This document shows positions 18,201 to 23,257 of a DNA stretch of 64,000 nt, piece by piece (positions within the stretch are counted from its first letter, which is position 1; each line of letters opens with the position of its first letter). Made by a program: the position numbers and the translations under genes. The DNA lies in NCBI RefSeq assembly GCF_018847975.1, contig NZ_CP072597.1, positions 248,001 to 312,000 on the forward strand, in the 5' to 3' direction. The notes beneath the pieces were generated by a model. The model saw only the letters and a list, made by a program, of their open reading frames with translations, had not been told where the DNA came from and did not search any database. Source of the DNA: Lysobacter sp. K5869. Its GTDB lineage: Bacteria; Pseudomonadota; Gammaproteobacteria; Xanthomonadales; Xanthomonadaceae.

Positions 18201-21019
18201 ACGCTGTTGCCCACCGTGCCCGATGCGTTCGCATCGACCGTGGTCGTGTAAGTCAGCGTGTACGTGCCGGGCAGCGTGCCGCTCGGCAGCGTGCACACGA
18301 CGGGGCCAGTGCCCGAACAGGTGTAGCTACCGGCATTGGTCACCGAACCAAAGGTCTGACGACCCGACAGGGTGTCGGTCAGCGTGTAATCGGCCGTCAG
18401 CGCGGCCGTGGCGATCGTCGTCGACAGCGTGTAAGTGATCGTGTCGCCCGGATTCACCGTCGTGCCCGTCGCCGGGTTCGACGACTTGCTGCTGGTGATG
18501 TCGGGCAGCGCCACAGTGTGGGTCGTGGTGCAGCCGGTGCAGGTCGGGGTCGGATCGCCGCCACCGGTGCCGGCCACGCTGTTGCCCACCGTGCCCGACG
18601 CGTTCGCATCGACCGTGGTCGTGTAGGTCAGCGTGTAGGTGCCCGGCAGCGTGCCGCTGGGCAGCGTGCACACCACCGGACCGGTGCCCGAACAGGTGTA
18701 GCTGCCGGCATTGGTCACCGAGCCGAACGTCTGGCGGCCCGACAGCGTGTCGGTCAGCGTGTAGACCTCGGTCAAGGCCGCGGTCGCCACGGTGGTCGAC
18801 AGCGTGTAGGTGATCGTGTCGCCCGGATTCACCGTCGTGCCGGTCGCCGGGTTCGACGACTTGCTGCTGGTGATGTCGGGCAACGCCACGGTGTGGGTCG
18901 TGGTGCAGTCGGTGCAGGTCGGCGTCGGATCGCCGCCGCCGGTACCCGTCACGCTGTTGCCCACGCTGCCGGACGCATCGGCGTTGACGGTCGTGGTGTA
19001 GGTCAGCGTGTACGTACCCGGCAAAGTGCCCGCCGGCAGCGTGCACACCACCGGGCCGGTGCCCGAACAGGTGTAGCTGCCGGCATTGGTCACCGAACCA
19101 AAGGTCTGACGGCCCGACAAGGTGTCCGTCAGCGTGTAGAGCTCGGTCAGCGCGGCCGTGGCGACCGTCGTCGACAGGGTGTAAGTGATCGTGTCGCCCG
19201 GGTTCACCGTCGCGCCGGTCGCCGGGTTCGACGACTTGCTGCTGGTGATGTCGGGCAGCGCCACAGTGTGGGTCGTGGTGCAGTCGGTGCAGGTCGGCGT
19301 CGGATCGCCACCGCCGGTGCCGGCCACGCTGTTACCGACCGTGCCCGACGCGTTCGCGTCGACCGTGGTCGTGTAAGTCAGCGTGTACGTACCCGGCAAG
19401 GTGCCGCTCGGCAGCGTGCACACCACCGGACCGGTGCCCGAACAGGTGTAGCTGCCGGCATTGGTCACCGAGCCGAACGTCTGACGCCCCGCCAAGGTAT
19501 CGGTCAGGGTGTAATCAGCCGTCAGAGCTGCGGTCGCAACCGTCGTCGACAGCGTGTAAGTGATCGTGTCGCCCGGATTCACCGTCGTGCCGGTCGCCGG
19601 GTTGGACGACTTGCTGCTGGTGATGTCCGGCAACGCCACGGTGTGGGTCGTGGTGCAATCCGTGCAGGTCGGCGTCGGATCGCCGCCGCCGATGCCGGCC
19701 ACGCTGTTGCCCACCGTGCCCGATGCGTTCGCATCGACCGTCGTGGTGTAGGTCAGCGTGTAGGTGCCGGGCAAGGTCCCCAACGGCAACGTGCACACCA
19801 CCGGGCCGGTGCCCGAACAGGTGTAGCTGCCCGCATTCGTTACCGAACCAAAGGTCTGACGGCCCGACAGCGTGTCGGTCAGGGTGTAATCAGCCGTCAG
19901 AGCTGCGGTCGCCACGGTGGTCGACAGCGTGTAGGTGATCGTGTCGCCCGGGTTCACCGTCGTGCCCGTCGCCGGGTTCGACGACTTGCTGCTGGTGATG
20001 TCCGGCAACGCCACGGTGTGCGTGGTCGAACAATCGGTGCAGGTCGGCGTCGGATCGCCACCGCCGGTGCCGGCCACGCTGTTGCCCACCGTGCCCGACG
20101 CGTTCGCATCGACCGTGGTCGTGTAGGTCAGCGTGTAGGTGCCCGGCAGCGTGCCGCTCGGCAAGGTGCACACCACCGGGCCAGTGCCCGAACAGGTGTA
20201 GCTGCCGGCATTAGTCACCGAGCCGAACGTCTGACGACCCGCCAAGGTATCGGTCAGCGTGTAATCGGTGGTCAGCGCGGCCGTGGCGATCGTCGTCGAC
20301 AGGGTGTAAGTGATCGTGTCGCCCGGGTTCACCGTCGTGCCCGTCGCCGGGTTCGACGACTTGCTGCTGGTGATGTCGGGCAACGCCACGGTGTGCGTGG
20401 TCGAACAATCGGTGCAGGTCGGCGTCGGATCGCCGCCGCCGGCGCCCGCCACGCTGTTGCCCACCGTGCCCGACGCGTTCGCATCGACCGTGGTCGTGTA
20501 GGTCAACGTGTAGGTGCCGGGCAAGGTCCCCAACGGCAACGTGCACACCACCGGGCCGGTGCCCGAACAGGTGTAGCTGCCCGCGTTGGTCACCGAACCA
20601 AAGGTCTGACGGCCCGACAGCGTGTCGGTCAGCGTGTAGATCTCGGTCAAGGCCGCAGTCGCAACGGTCGTCGACAGCGTGTAAGTGATCGTGTCGCCCG
20701 GGTTCACCGTCGCGCCCGTCGCCGGATTGGACGACTTGCTGCTGGTGATGTCGGGGAAAACGATCGGATCGGTATCGGTCGCCGTGCAAGTACCGGCTGC
20801 ACTGTCGAAGGCGCTACCCGCCGCCGTACAGCCGGCGCCGGTGTTGGTGATTCCCGTCGGTGGGGCGACGCTGGCGCGGTTGATCGCGCTCTGCGCCAGG
20901 GCATTTCCGCCGCCCAGCAACAACGATACGAGCAGGAACACCCTACTCACGTTGCGGCCAGCCGCACTCGCCTGCTTGAAAATGGATCCCAACACGGAGG
21001 ACGTCCCCTGATTCACCAT
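9284..21019 (-). CDS. Giant secreted repeat protein, 23 tandem DUF11-like repeats plus OmpA-like C-terminus
   Basis: 3,911 residues. Signal peptide with a long n-region and core VFLLVSLLLGGGNALAQ. Residues about 88-2962 hold 23 near-identical 125-residue repeats starting PDITSSKSSNPATG, each with NPGDTITYTL, a TLTDTL strand and two Cys pairs. Then come about four diverged DUF11-type domains (VGDTLTYTITVTNTGN), an SdrD-like acidic loop (VFDDRDEDRWQDPAE), a domain of unknown type, and two OmpA-like segments; the last (about 3806-3900) has the peptidoglycan-binding pattern HTDKRASDAYNIALGMRR. DUF11 repeats occur in cell-surface and adhesion proteins; OmpA-like domains bind the wall. So a wall-anchored surface stalk or adhesin is likely. 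ATG is preceded by GGAGGG. First gene of a two-gene operon with the outer-membrane protein. Confidence 0.92.
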   Translation of the reverse strand: MVNQGTSSVLGSIFKQASAAGRNVSRVFLLVSLLLGGGNALAQSAINRASVAPPTGITNTGAGCTAAGSAFDSAAGTCTATDTDPIVFPDITSSKSSNPATGATVNPGDTITYTLSTTVATAALTEIYTLTDTLSGRQTFGSVTNAGSYTCSGTGPVVCTLPLGTLPGTYTLTYTTTVDANASGTVGNSVAGAGGGDPTPTCTDCSTTHTVALPDITSSKSSNPATGTTVNPGDTITYTLSTTIATAALTTDYTLTDTLAGRQTFGSVTNAGSYTCSGTGPVVCTLPSGTLPGTYTLTYTTTVDANASGTVGNSVAGTGGGDPTPTCTDCSTTHTVALPDITSSKSSNPATGTTVNPGDTITYTLSTTVATAALTADYTLTDTLSGRQTFGSVTNAGSYTCSGTGPVVCTLPLGTLPGTYTLTYTTTVDANASGTVGNSVAGIGGGDPTPTCTDCTTTHTVALPDITSSKSSNPATGTTVNPGDTITYTLSTTVATAALTADYTLTDTLAGRQTFGSVTNAGSYTCSGTGPVVCTLPSGTLPGTYTLTYTTTVDANASGTVGNSVAGTGGGDPTPTCTDCTTTHTVALPDITSSKSSNPATGATVNPGDTITYTLSTTVATAALTELYTLTDTLSGRQTFGSVTNAGSYTCSGTGPVVCTLPAGTLPGTYTLTYTTTVNADASGSVGNSVTGTGGGDPTPTCTDCTTTHTVALPDITSSKSSNPATGTTVNPGDTITYTLSTTVATAALTEVYTLTDTLSGRQTFGSVTNAGSYTCSGTGPVVCTLPSGTLPGTYTLTYTTTVDANASGTVGNSVAGTGGGDPTPTCTGCTTTHTVALPDITSSKSSNPATGTTVNPGDTITYTLSTTIATAALTADYTLTDTLSGRQTFGSVTNAGSYTCSGTGPVVCTLPSGTLPGTYTLTYTTTVDANASGTVGNSVAGAGGGDPTPTCTDCTTTHTVALPDITSSKSSNPATGATVNPGDTITYTLSTTITTAALTADYTLTDTLAGRQTFGSVTNAGSYTCSGTGPVACTLPSGTLPGTYTLTYTTTVDANASGTVGNSVAGTGGGDPTPTCTDCSTTHTVSLPDITSSKSSNPATGATVNPGDTITYTLSTTVATAALTEVYTLTDTLSGRQTFGSVTNAGSYTCSGTGPVVCTLPSGTLPGTYTLTYTTTVDANASGTVGNSVAGTGGGDPTPTCTDCTTTHTVALPDITSSKSSNPATGTTVNPGDTITYTLSTTIATAALTTDYTLTDTLSGRQTFGSVTNAGSYTCSGTGPVVCTLPSGTLPGTYTLTYTTTVDANASGTVGNSVAGTGGGDPTPTCTDCTTTHTVALPDITSSKSSNPATGTTVNPGDTITYTLSTTITTAALTADYTLTDTLAGRQTFGSVTNAGSYTCSGTGPVACTLPSGTLPGTYTLTYTTTVDANASGTVGNSVAGTGGGDPTPTCTDCTTTHTVALPDITSSKSSNPATGTTVNPGDTITYTLSTTVATAALTADYTLTDTLSGRQTFGSVTNAGSYTCSGTGPVVCTLPSGTLPGTYTLTYTTTVDVNASGTVGNSVAGTGGGDPTPTCTDCSTTHTVALPDITSSKSSNPATGATVNPGDTITYTLSTTITTAALTADYTLTDTLSGRQTFGSVTNAGSYTCSGTGPVVCTLPSGTLPGTYTLTYTTTVDANASGTVGNSVAGTGGGDPTPTCTDCTTTHTVALPDITSSKSSNPATGTTVNPGDTITYTLSTTVATAALTADYTLTDTLSGRQTFGSVTNAGSYTCSGTGPVVCTLPSGTLPGTYTLTYTTTVDANASGTVGNSVAGTGGGDPTPTCTDCTTTHTVALPDITSSKSSNPATGATVNPGDTITYTLSTTITTAALTADYTLTDTLAGRQTFGSVTNAGSYTCSGTGPVVCTLPSGTLPGTYTLTYTTTVDANASGTVGNSVAGTGGGDPTPTCTDCTTTHTVALPDITSSKSSNPATGTTVNPGDTITYTLSTTVATAALTADYTLTDTLSGRQTFGSVTNAGSYTCSGTGPVVCTLPSGTLPGTYTLTYTTTVDANASGTVGNSVAGTGGGDPTPTCTDCTTTHTVALPDITSSKSSNPATGATVNPGDTITYTLSTTITTAALTADYTLTDTLAGRQTFGSVTNAGSYTCSGTGPVVCTLPSGTLPGTYTLTYTTTVDANASGTVGNSVAGTGGGDPTPTCTDCSTTHTVALPDITSSKSSNPATGTTVNPGDTITYTLSTTVATAALTEVYTLTDTLSGRQTFGSVTNAGSYTCSGTGPVVCTLPSGTLPGTYTLTYTTTVDANASGTVGNSVAGAGGGDPTPTCTDCTTTHTVALPDITSSKSSNPATGTTVNPGDTITYTLSTTIATAALTADYTLTDTLSGRQTFGSVTNAGSYTCSGTGPVVCTLPLGTLPGTYTLTYTTTVDASASGTVGNSVAGTGGGDPTPTCTDCTTTHTVALPDITSSKSSNPATGATVNPGDTITYTLSTTVATAALTADYTLTDTLAGRQTFGSVTNAGSYTCSGTGPVVCTLPSGTLPGTYTLTYTTTVDANASGTVGNSVAGTGGGDPTPTCTDCSTTHTVALPDITSSKSSNPATGTTVNPGDTITYTLSTTIATAALTADYTLTDTLSGRQTFGSVTNAGSYTCSGTGPVVCTLPSGTLPGTYTLTYTTTVDANASGTVGNSVAGAGGGDPTPTCTDCTTTHTVALPDITSSKSSNPATGTTVNPGDTITYTLSTTITTAALTADYTLTDTLAGRQTFGSVTNAGSYTCSGTGPVACTLPSGTLPGTYTLTYTTTVDANASGTVGNSVAGTGGGDPTPTCTDCTTTHTVALPDITSSKSSNPATGTTVNPGDTITYTLSTTITTAALTEVYTLTDTLSGQQTFGSVTSAGSYTCSGSGPIVCTLPAGTAPGTYTLTYTTKVDANASGTVGNSVAGTGGGDPTPTCTSCTTAHPVQGTADLRSDKALSANADEDGSGSVTVGDTLTYTITVTNTGNVALTNLKVTDNKIAPNTTTCATVAPGQTCVLTGTYKVTLADANAGIVRNAAIVTAETPSGVPSPCTAGASDPKCNPKHEVPVVQAPGLKSVKTMDRNADEDGNGQVSVGDTLTYSITATNTGNVTLTDVVVTDAKIAPNTITCATVDPGRTCVLTGTYKVTQADVDAAGVVNTATVTSSTPNVCPAGATDAACKPTITVPIQAHPAIAIVKVATLSVDNATKNVGNVDDVIRYAVRITNTGNITLNDMSTNDVLQNYAPTQLKCGATTLAPGASVDCEAYTHTITRAEANAGAPLNNVVTVTASYGSLGGGGSGGQASGTATATGVAIMQVEPEPTTDLVVSKEARPQRVKIGDLVRYTVTIKNVGDNPAVDATLTDTPPAGFTLVDGSVQVADRDNQGRLVGTYPVRVDGIDIAVGQSASVVYLLRVGAAVRPGTHINSAYAEDGGKRSNIATASVELVSDPLLDESLLIGTVFDDRDEDRWQDPAELTDLRVQGGFAPDAYVAHSTTVDRGDGAKPEPDASSPMLHGIVLGRIAGRQSDADPVAAHTVTIRQTLREPSFTDDFALTNAQGVTVRMDAAGNTRVERGGDAAKGLTGADPKVERRVAKTEAGYQVDYIVSNRGVDERGIPGVRLASVEGLLIETDQFGRYHLEGVAGGPWERGRNFILKLDPTTVPPGSKLTTDNPLVRRLTPGVPVRFDYGVKLPPGDIPGGKEDVEMRIGEVFFDAGSAVVKPAYLPAVENMAAKVREYGGGEVVITANGESEALAMDRALAVRKALESGLTPELLAALQISVRTDAEDPSTMVVGFAEWPKLGEVLFDTDKATIKPKYLPLMAKIAAALEELKGHRVVITGHTDKRASDAYNIALGMRRTKAVYDAIVAHASPEVRKTLRVDLSNDPDAPAGKSEK
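12585..13256. repeat. 672-bp block repeated at 17835-18506
   Basis: At an offset of 5,250 bp (14 units) I find only two mismatches (at 12837 and 12842). About 400 bp around 16550-16950 also matches 12425-12825 exactly or nearly so (offset 11 units). These are long-range copies within the array rather than neighbour copies. Confidence 0.75.
14441..15091. repeat. Identical 651-bp block duplicated at 15191-15841
   Basis: Line-by-line comparison at an offset of 750 bp (two repeat units) shows no difference across this block; differences start just outside it. This marks a recent duplication or conversion of a two-unit block inside the array. Confidence 0.8.
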
Positions 21020-21108
21020 TTCCCTCCATCGCTACCGGGCACCGGACGCGGACACAGAAAGCGAAGCCGGTCACGCGGCGAGGTACGGAGCTGGGTTCAA
21101 GCGCCTGA

Positions 21109-21125
21109 TCGGTAAGGCGTACCGA
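21109..21125. promoter_or_regulatory. Inverted repeat TCGGTA-N5-TACCGA upstream of the giant gene
   Basis: Perfect 6-bp arms with a 5-bp spacer, about 90 bp before the giant gene start codon. It could be an operator or a leader hairpin; no known regulator motif is matched. Confidence 0.35.
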
Positions 21126-21423
21126 CACGGAAACGACCTATCGGCGCGGTAATCGGATCGGCCTGGGCCCGTCGTCCCACGCCGCTTCGATGGCGAAAGG
21201 ACTGCGGAAACACGCTGCGGAGATGCCCGGGCGCGCGGCTTCGGCACCTGACCACGGATGCGCCGGGACGAAGCGGCGGAGCCGGCTCCAGCCACGATCG
21301 ATGTCGGTACGTTGCTTGCCCGGCACCGCGCGACCGGCTTCTGCGTCACTGTCGGCAGCCGGTGTATTCGCCATCAGCACCCAACTCGGATCGGGATGCG
21401 CCTCGCTCGCCGGTCACGGCCGT

Positions 21424-21452
21424 TTGACACGGCGCTTTTCACGTAACAATAT
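21424..21452 (+). promoter_or_regulatory. Possible sigma-70 promoter of the Rrf2 gene
   Basis: A perfect -35 TTGACA (21424-21429) is followed after 17 bp by CAATAT (21447-21452). Transcription would then begin within a few bases of the ATG at 21460, and no ribosome site is visible before that ATG, so the message may be leaderless. Confidence 0.45.
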
Positions 21453-21459
21453 TAGTTTC

Positions 21460-21924
21460 ATGAAATCGAACGGCACCCTCTCCGGCGTCCTCCATGTCCT
21501 GCTGCACATGGCCGAATCGCCGCATCCGATCACCTCCGAAGTGCTCGCGCGGGCGATGAACACCAATCCGGTGGTGGTGCGGCGGACCATGGCCGGCCTG
21601 CGCGAGGCCGGGCTGGTGCGCTCGGAGAAAGGCCACGGCGGCGGCTGGAGCATCGCCCGGCCGCTCGAGGCGATCACCCTGCTCGACATCTATCGCGCGA
21701 TCGGCGCGCCGGGCCTGTTCGCGCTCGGCCACCGCAGCGCGAACCCGCATTGTCTGGTCGAGAAAGCGGTGAACCACGCGCTCGACGGCGCCTTCGACGC
21801 GGCGCAGACGCTGCTGCTGCAGCGCTTCGCCTCGGTCACCCTGGCCTCGCTCAGCGCCGATTTCCACGCCGGCATGGTCGCGGCCGGGCACAGCATCGAT
21901 CTGGAGCACGCGCATGAACGATGA
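21460..21924 (+). CDS. Rrf2-family transcriptional regulator
   Basis: 154 residues. N-terminal winged helix (LSGVLHVLLHMAESPHPITSEVLARAMN continues the family pattern), with the wing EKGHGGGWSIARP and the LLDIYRAIG motif that are hallmarks of Rrf2 proteins. Unlike IscR and NsrR it has only one cysteine (NPHCLVEK), so it is unlikely to hold an iron-sulfur cluster by three Cys ligands; thiol sensing through that residue is possible. Its end overlaps the start of the thioredoxin-reductase-like gene by 11 bp. This Rrf2/flavoprotein pairing suggests the regulator controls its own operon in response to redox or electrophile stress (inference). Confidence 0.88.
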   Translation: MKSNGTLSGVLHVLLHMAESPHPITSEVLARAMNTNPVVVRRTMAGLREAGLVRSEKGHGGGWSIARPLEAITLLDIYRAIGAPGLFALGHRSANPHCLVEKAVNHALDGAFDAAQTLLLQRFASVTLASLSADFHAGMVAAGHSIDLEHAHER

Positions 21925-22834
21925 GCATTGGCTCGACGCCGTGGTGATCGGCGGCAGCTTCGCCGGCGTATCCGCCGCGTTGCAGTTGGCCCGCGCGCGC
22001 CGCTCGGTGCGCGTGCTCGACGCCGGCCGCCCGCGCAACCGCTTCGCCGACGCCGCGCACGGCTTCTTCAGCCGCGACGGCAGCGATCCGCGCGCCTTGA
22101 ACGCCGCCGCGCAGGCACAGTTGCGGCGCTATCCCTCGGCGCGGTTGATCGCCGCCGAAGCGAGCCAAGCGCGTGCGATCGACGGCGGGTTCGAGATCCT
22201 CACCCGCGACGGCGACGCGTTCGCCGCGCGCAAACTGGTGCTGGCGTTCGGCGTCAACGACGCGCTGCCGACGCTGCCCGGTCTGGCCGAACGTTGGGGC
22301 CAGAGCGTGCTGCATTGTCCGTACTGCCATGGCTACGAATTCGCCGGCCGGCGCCTGGGCGTGCTGCATTCGGCCAGCGTGTCCGCGCATCAGGCGATGC
22401 TGATCGCCGATTGGGGGCCGACCACGCTGTTCCTCAACGGCGCGCCGATGCCGGATGCGGACACCGCGGCGCGCCTGGCGCAACGCGGCGTGGCCGTCGA
22501 AGCGGCGCCGGTCGCCGAATTGCTCGGCGACGAACAAACCTTGTCCGCGCTGCGCTTGAACGACGGCCGCGACGCCGCCGTCGACGCGCTGTTCGTCGCC
22601 AGCCGCGTGCGCTTCAACAGCCCGCTGGCCGAACGACTCGGCTGCGCCATCGACGAAGGCCCGCTCGGCCCGGTGATCCGCGTCGACGACACCCGCCAAA
22701 CCACGGTGCCCGGCGTGTACGCCGCCGGCGACATCGCGCGGCCGATGCACAACGCCACCTGGGCCGCCGCCGACGGCGTCGCCGCGGGCGCGTCCGCGCA
22801 CCAATCGCTGGTGTTCGCGCCGCTGGCGGCGTGA
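21914..22834 (+). CDS. Thioredoxin-reductase-like NAD(P)/FAD-dependent oxidoreductase
   Basis: 306 residues. Rossmann FAD motif VVIGGSFAGVSAALQLARA at the N-terminus, an active-site CPYC (in LHCPYCHGYE) where thioredoxin reductases have a CxxC, and a C-terminal FAD motif TTVPGVYAAGDI. The second nucleotide-binding region (GRRLGVLHSASVSAH) is atypical, as in the small thioredoxin-reductase-like proteins that often follow Rrf2 or MarR genes. It probably reduces a disulfide substrate or transfers electrons from NAD(P)H; the partner is unknown and no thioredoxin gene is adjacent. It is co-translated with the Rrf2 gene through the 11-bp overlap. Confidence 0.9.
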   Translation: MNDEHWLDAVVIGGSFAGVSAALQLARARRSVRVLDAGRPRNRFADAAHGFFSRDGSDPRALNAAAQAQLRRYPSARLIAAEASQARAIDGGFEILTRDGDAFAARKLVLAFGVNDALPTLPGLAERWGQSVLHCPYCHGYEFAGRRLGVLHSASVSAHQAMLIADWGPTTLFLNGAPMPDADTAARLAQRGVAVEAAPVAELLGDEQTLSALRLNDGRDAAVDALFVASRVRFNSPLAERLGCAIDEGPLGPVIRVDDTRQTTVPGVYAAGDIARPMHNATWAAADGVAAGASAHQSLVFAPLAA

Positions 22835-22843
22835 ACGGCGTCC

Positions 22844-22873
22844 GCCGCGTCGTCTTAGTTCGCGAGACGCGGC
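22844..22873 (+). terminator. Possible hairpin after the flavoprotein gene
   Basis: Arms GCCGCGTC and GACGCGGC (8 bp, perfect) with a 14-nt loop, 10 bp after the stop codon. There is no T run, so this is a weak call. Confidence 0.35.
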
Positions 22874-22891
22874 CGTTCTAGCGTCCGCGCC

Positions 22892-23218
22892 ATGGACACT
22901 CAATCGCCGCTGCACGAACTGCCGCCCGGGTTCCACTGGGAGGCGCCTTTCGCCGGTTCGATCTTCCCCGCGCATCTGGTCGCGGTGCCCGACGAGGACT
23001 GCGAGGCGTGGCTCGCCACGGTCACGCCGGCGCGCGAGGGGCACGGCGCGATCGCCACGATCCGCCGCCACCTCGGGGTCAAGGACCACATCAGCCGGCC
23101 GTTCCGCACCGACGCGGCGGCGGCGGGCTGGGTCGCGCGCTGGCTCAGCGGCCAGGGCGAGTCGGTGCGGGCCGAACTCGCCGTGGACTGGACGGCGGCG
23201 CCGCGACACGCGGCTTGA
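22892..23218 (+). CDS. Small hypothetical protein
   Basis: 108 residues with no signal peptide or membrane segment. It begins MDTQSPLHELPPGFHWE and contains the basic segment TIRRHLGVKDHISRPFR. I do not recognise the family. Codon bias is that of the neighbours and the frame ends 39 bp before a convergent gene, which supports it being real. No clear ribosome site precedes the ATG, so the start is uncertain. It follows the flavoprotein gene by 57 bp with a small hairpin between. Confidence 0.55.
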   Translation: MDTQSPLHELPPGFHWEAPFAGSIFPAHLVAVPDEDCEAWLATVTPAREGHGAIATIRRHLGVKDHISRPFRTDAAAAGWVARWLSGQGESVRAELAVDWTAAPRHAA

Positions 23219-23257
23219 CCGGACGCGCTCGACGGCGCACCGCGTCGTCGTCGCGCT

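Larger units (their letters stand above)
12131..20755 (-). repeat. Array of 23 tandem 375-bp repeats inside the giant gene
   Basis: The period is exactly 375 bp (125 codons) over 8,625 bp with no frame break. Units differ at a few codons only: T/A after SSKSSNPATG, VATA/IATA/ITTA, ALTADY/ALTEVY/ALTTDY, SGRQ/AGRQ, PSG/PLG/PAG and TDC/TGC/TSC. The unit nearest the C-terminus (12131-12505) is clearly the most diverged (GQQ, SGSGPIV, TAPG, TTK). Such homogeneity with one diverged edge is what unequal crossing-over or gene conversion produces. Copy number may vary between strains or be affected by assembly. Confidence 0.95.
21020..21459. other. Divergent promoter region between the giant gene and the Rrf2 gene
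   Basis: 440 bp without a convincing gene. An 80-codon open frame on the minus strand (21138-21380) has no ribosome site or recognisable features. The region should hold promoters for both directions; the 21109-21125 dyad lies on the giant-gene side and a TTGACA element on the Rrf2 side. Confidence 0.6.

Noticed and set aside
12131..20755. CRISPR-like or VNTR-like periodicity
   Set aside because: The period is 375 bp with no unique spacers and lies wholly inside one reading frame; it is a coding repeat.
9365..21115. An open frame of about 3,900 codons on the plus strand, antisense to the giant gene
   Set aside because: It is the complement-frame shadow of a stop-poor repetitive gene: Arg/His/Gln-rich, no domain, no signal peptide, no ribosome site. 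The minus frame has signal peptide, domains and sensible codon use.
21020..21140. Possible c-di-GMP riboswitch in the leader of the giant gene
   Set aside because: Compared with the GEMM consensus from memory, the conserved core and tetraloop features are missing.
21138..21380. An 80-codon minus-strand frame upstream of the giant gene
   Set aside because: No ribosome site, no recognisable features, Arg/Pro-rich as non-coding frames here are.
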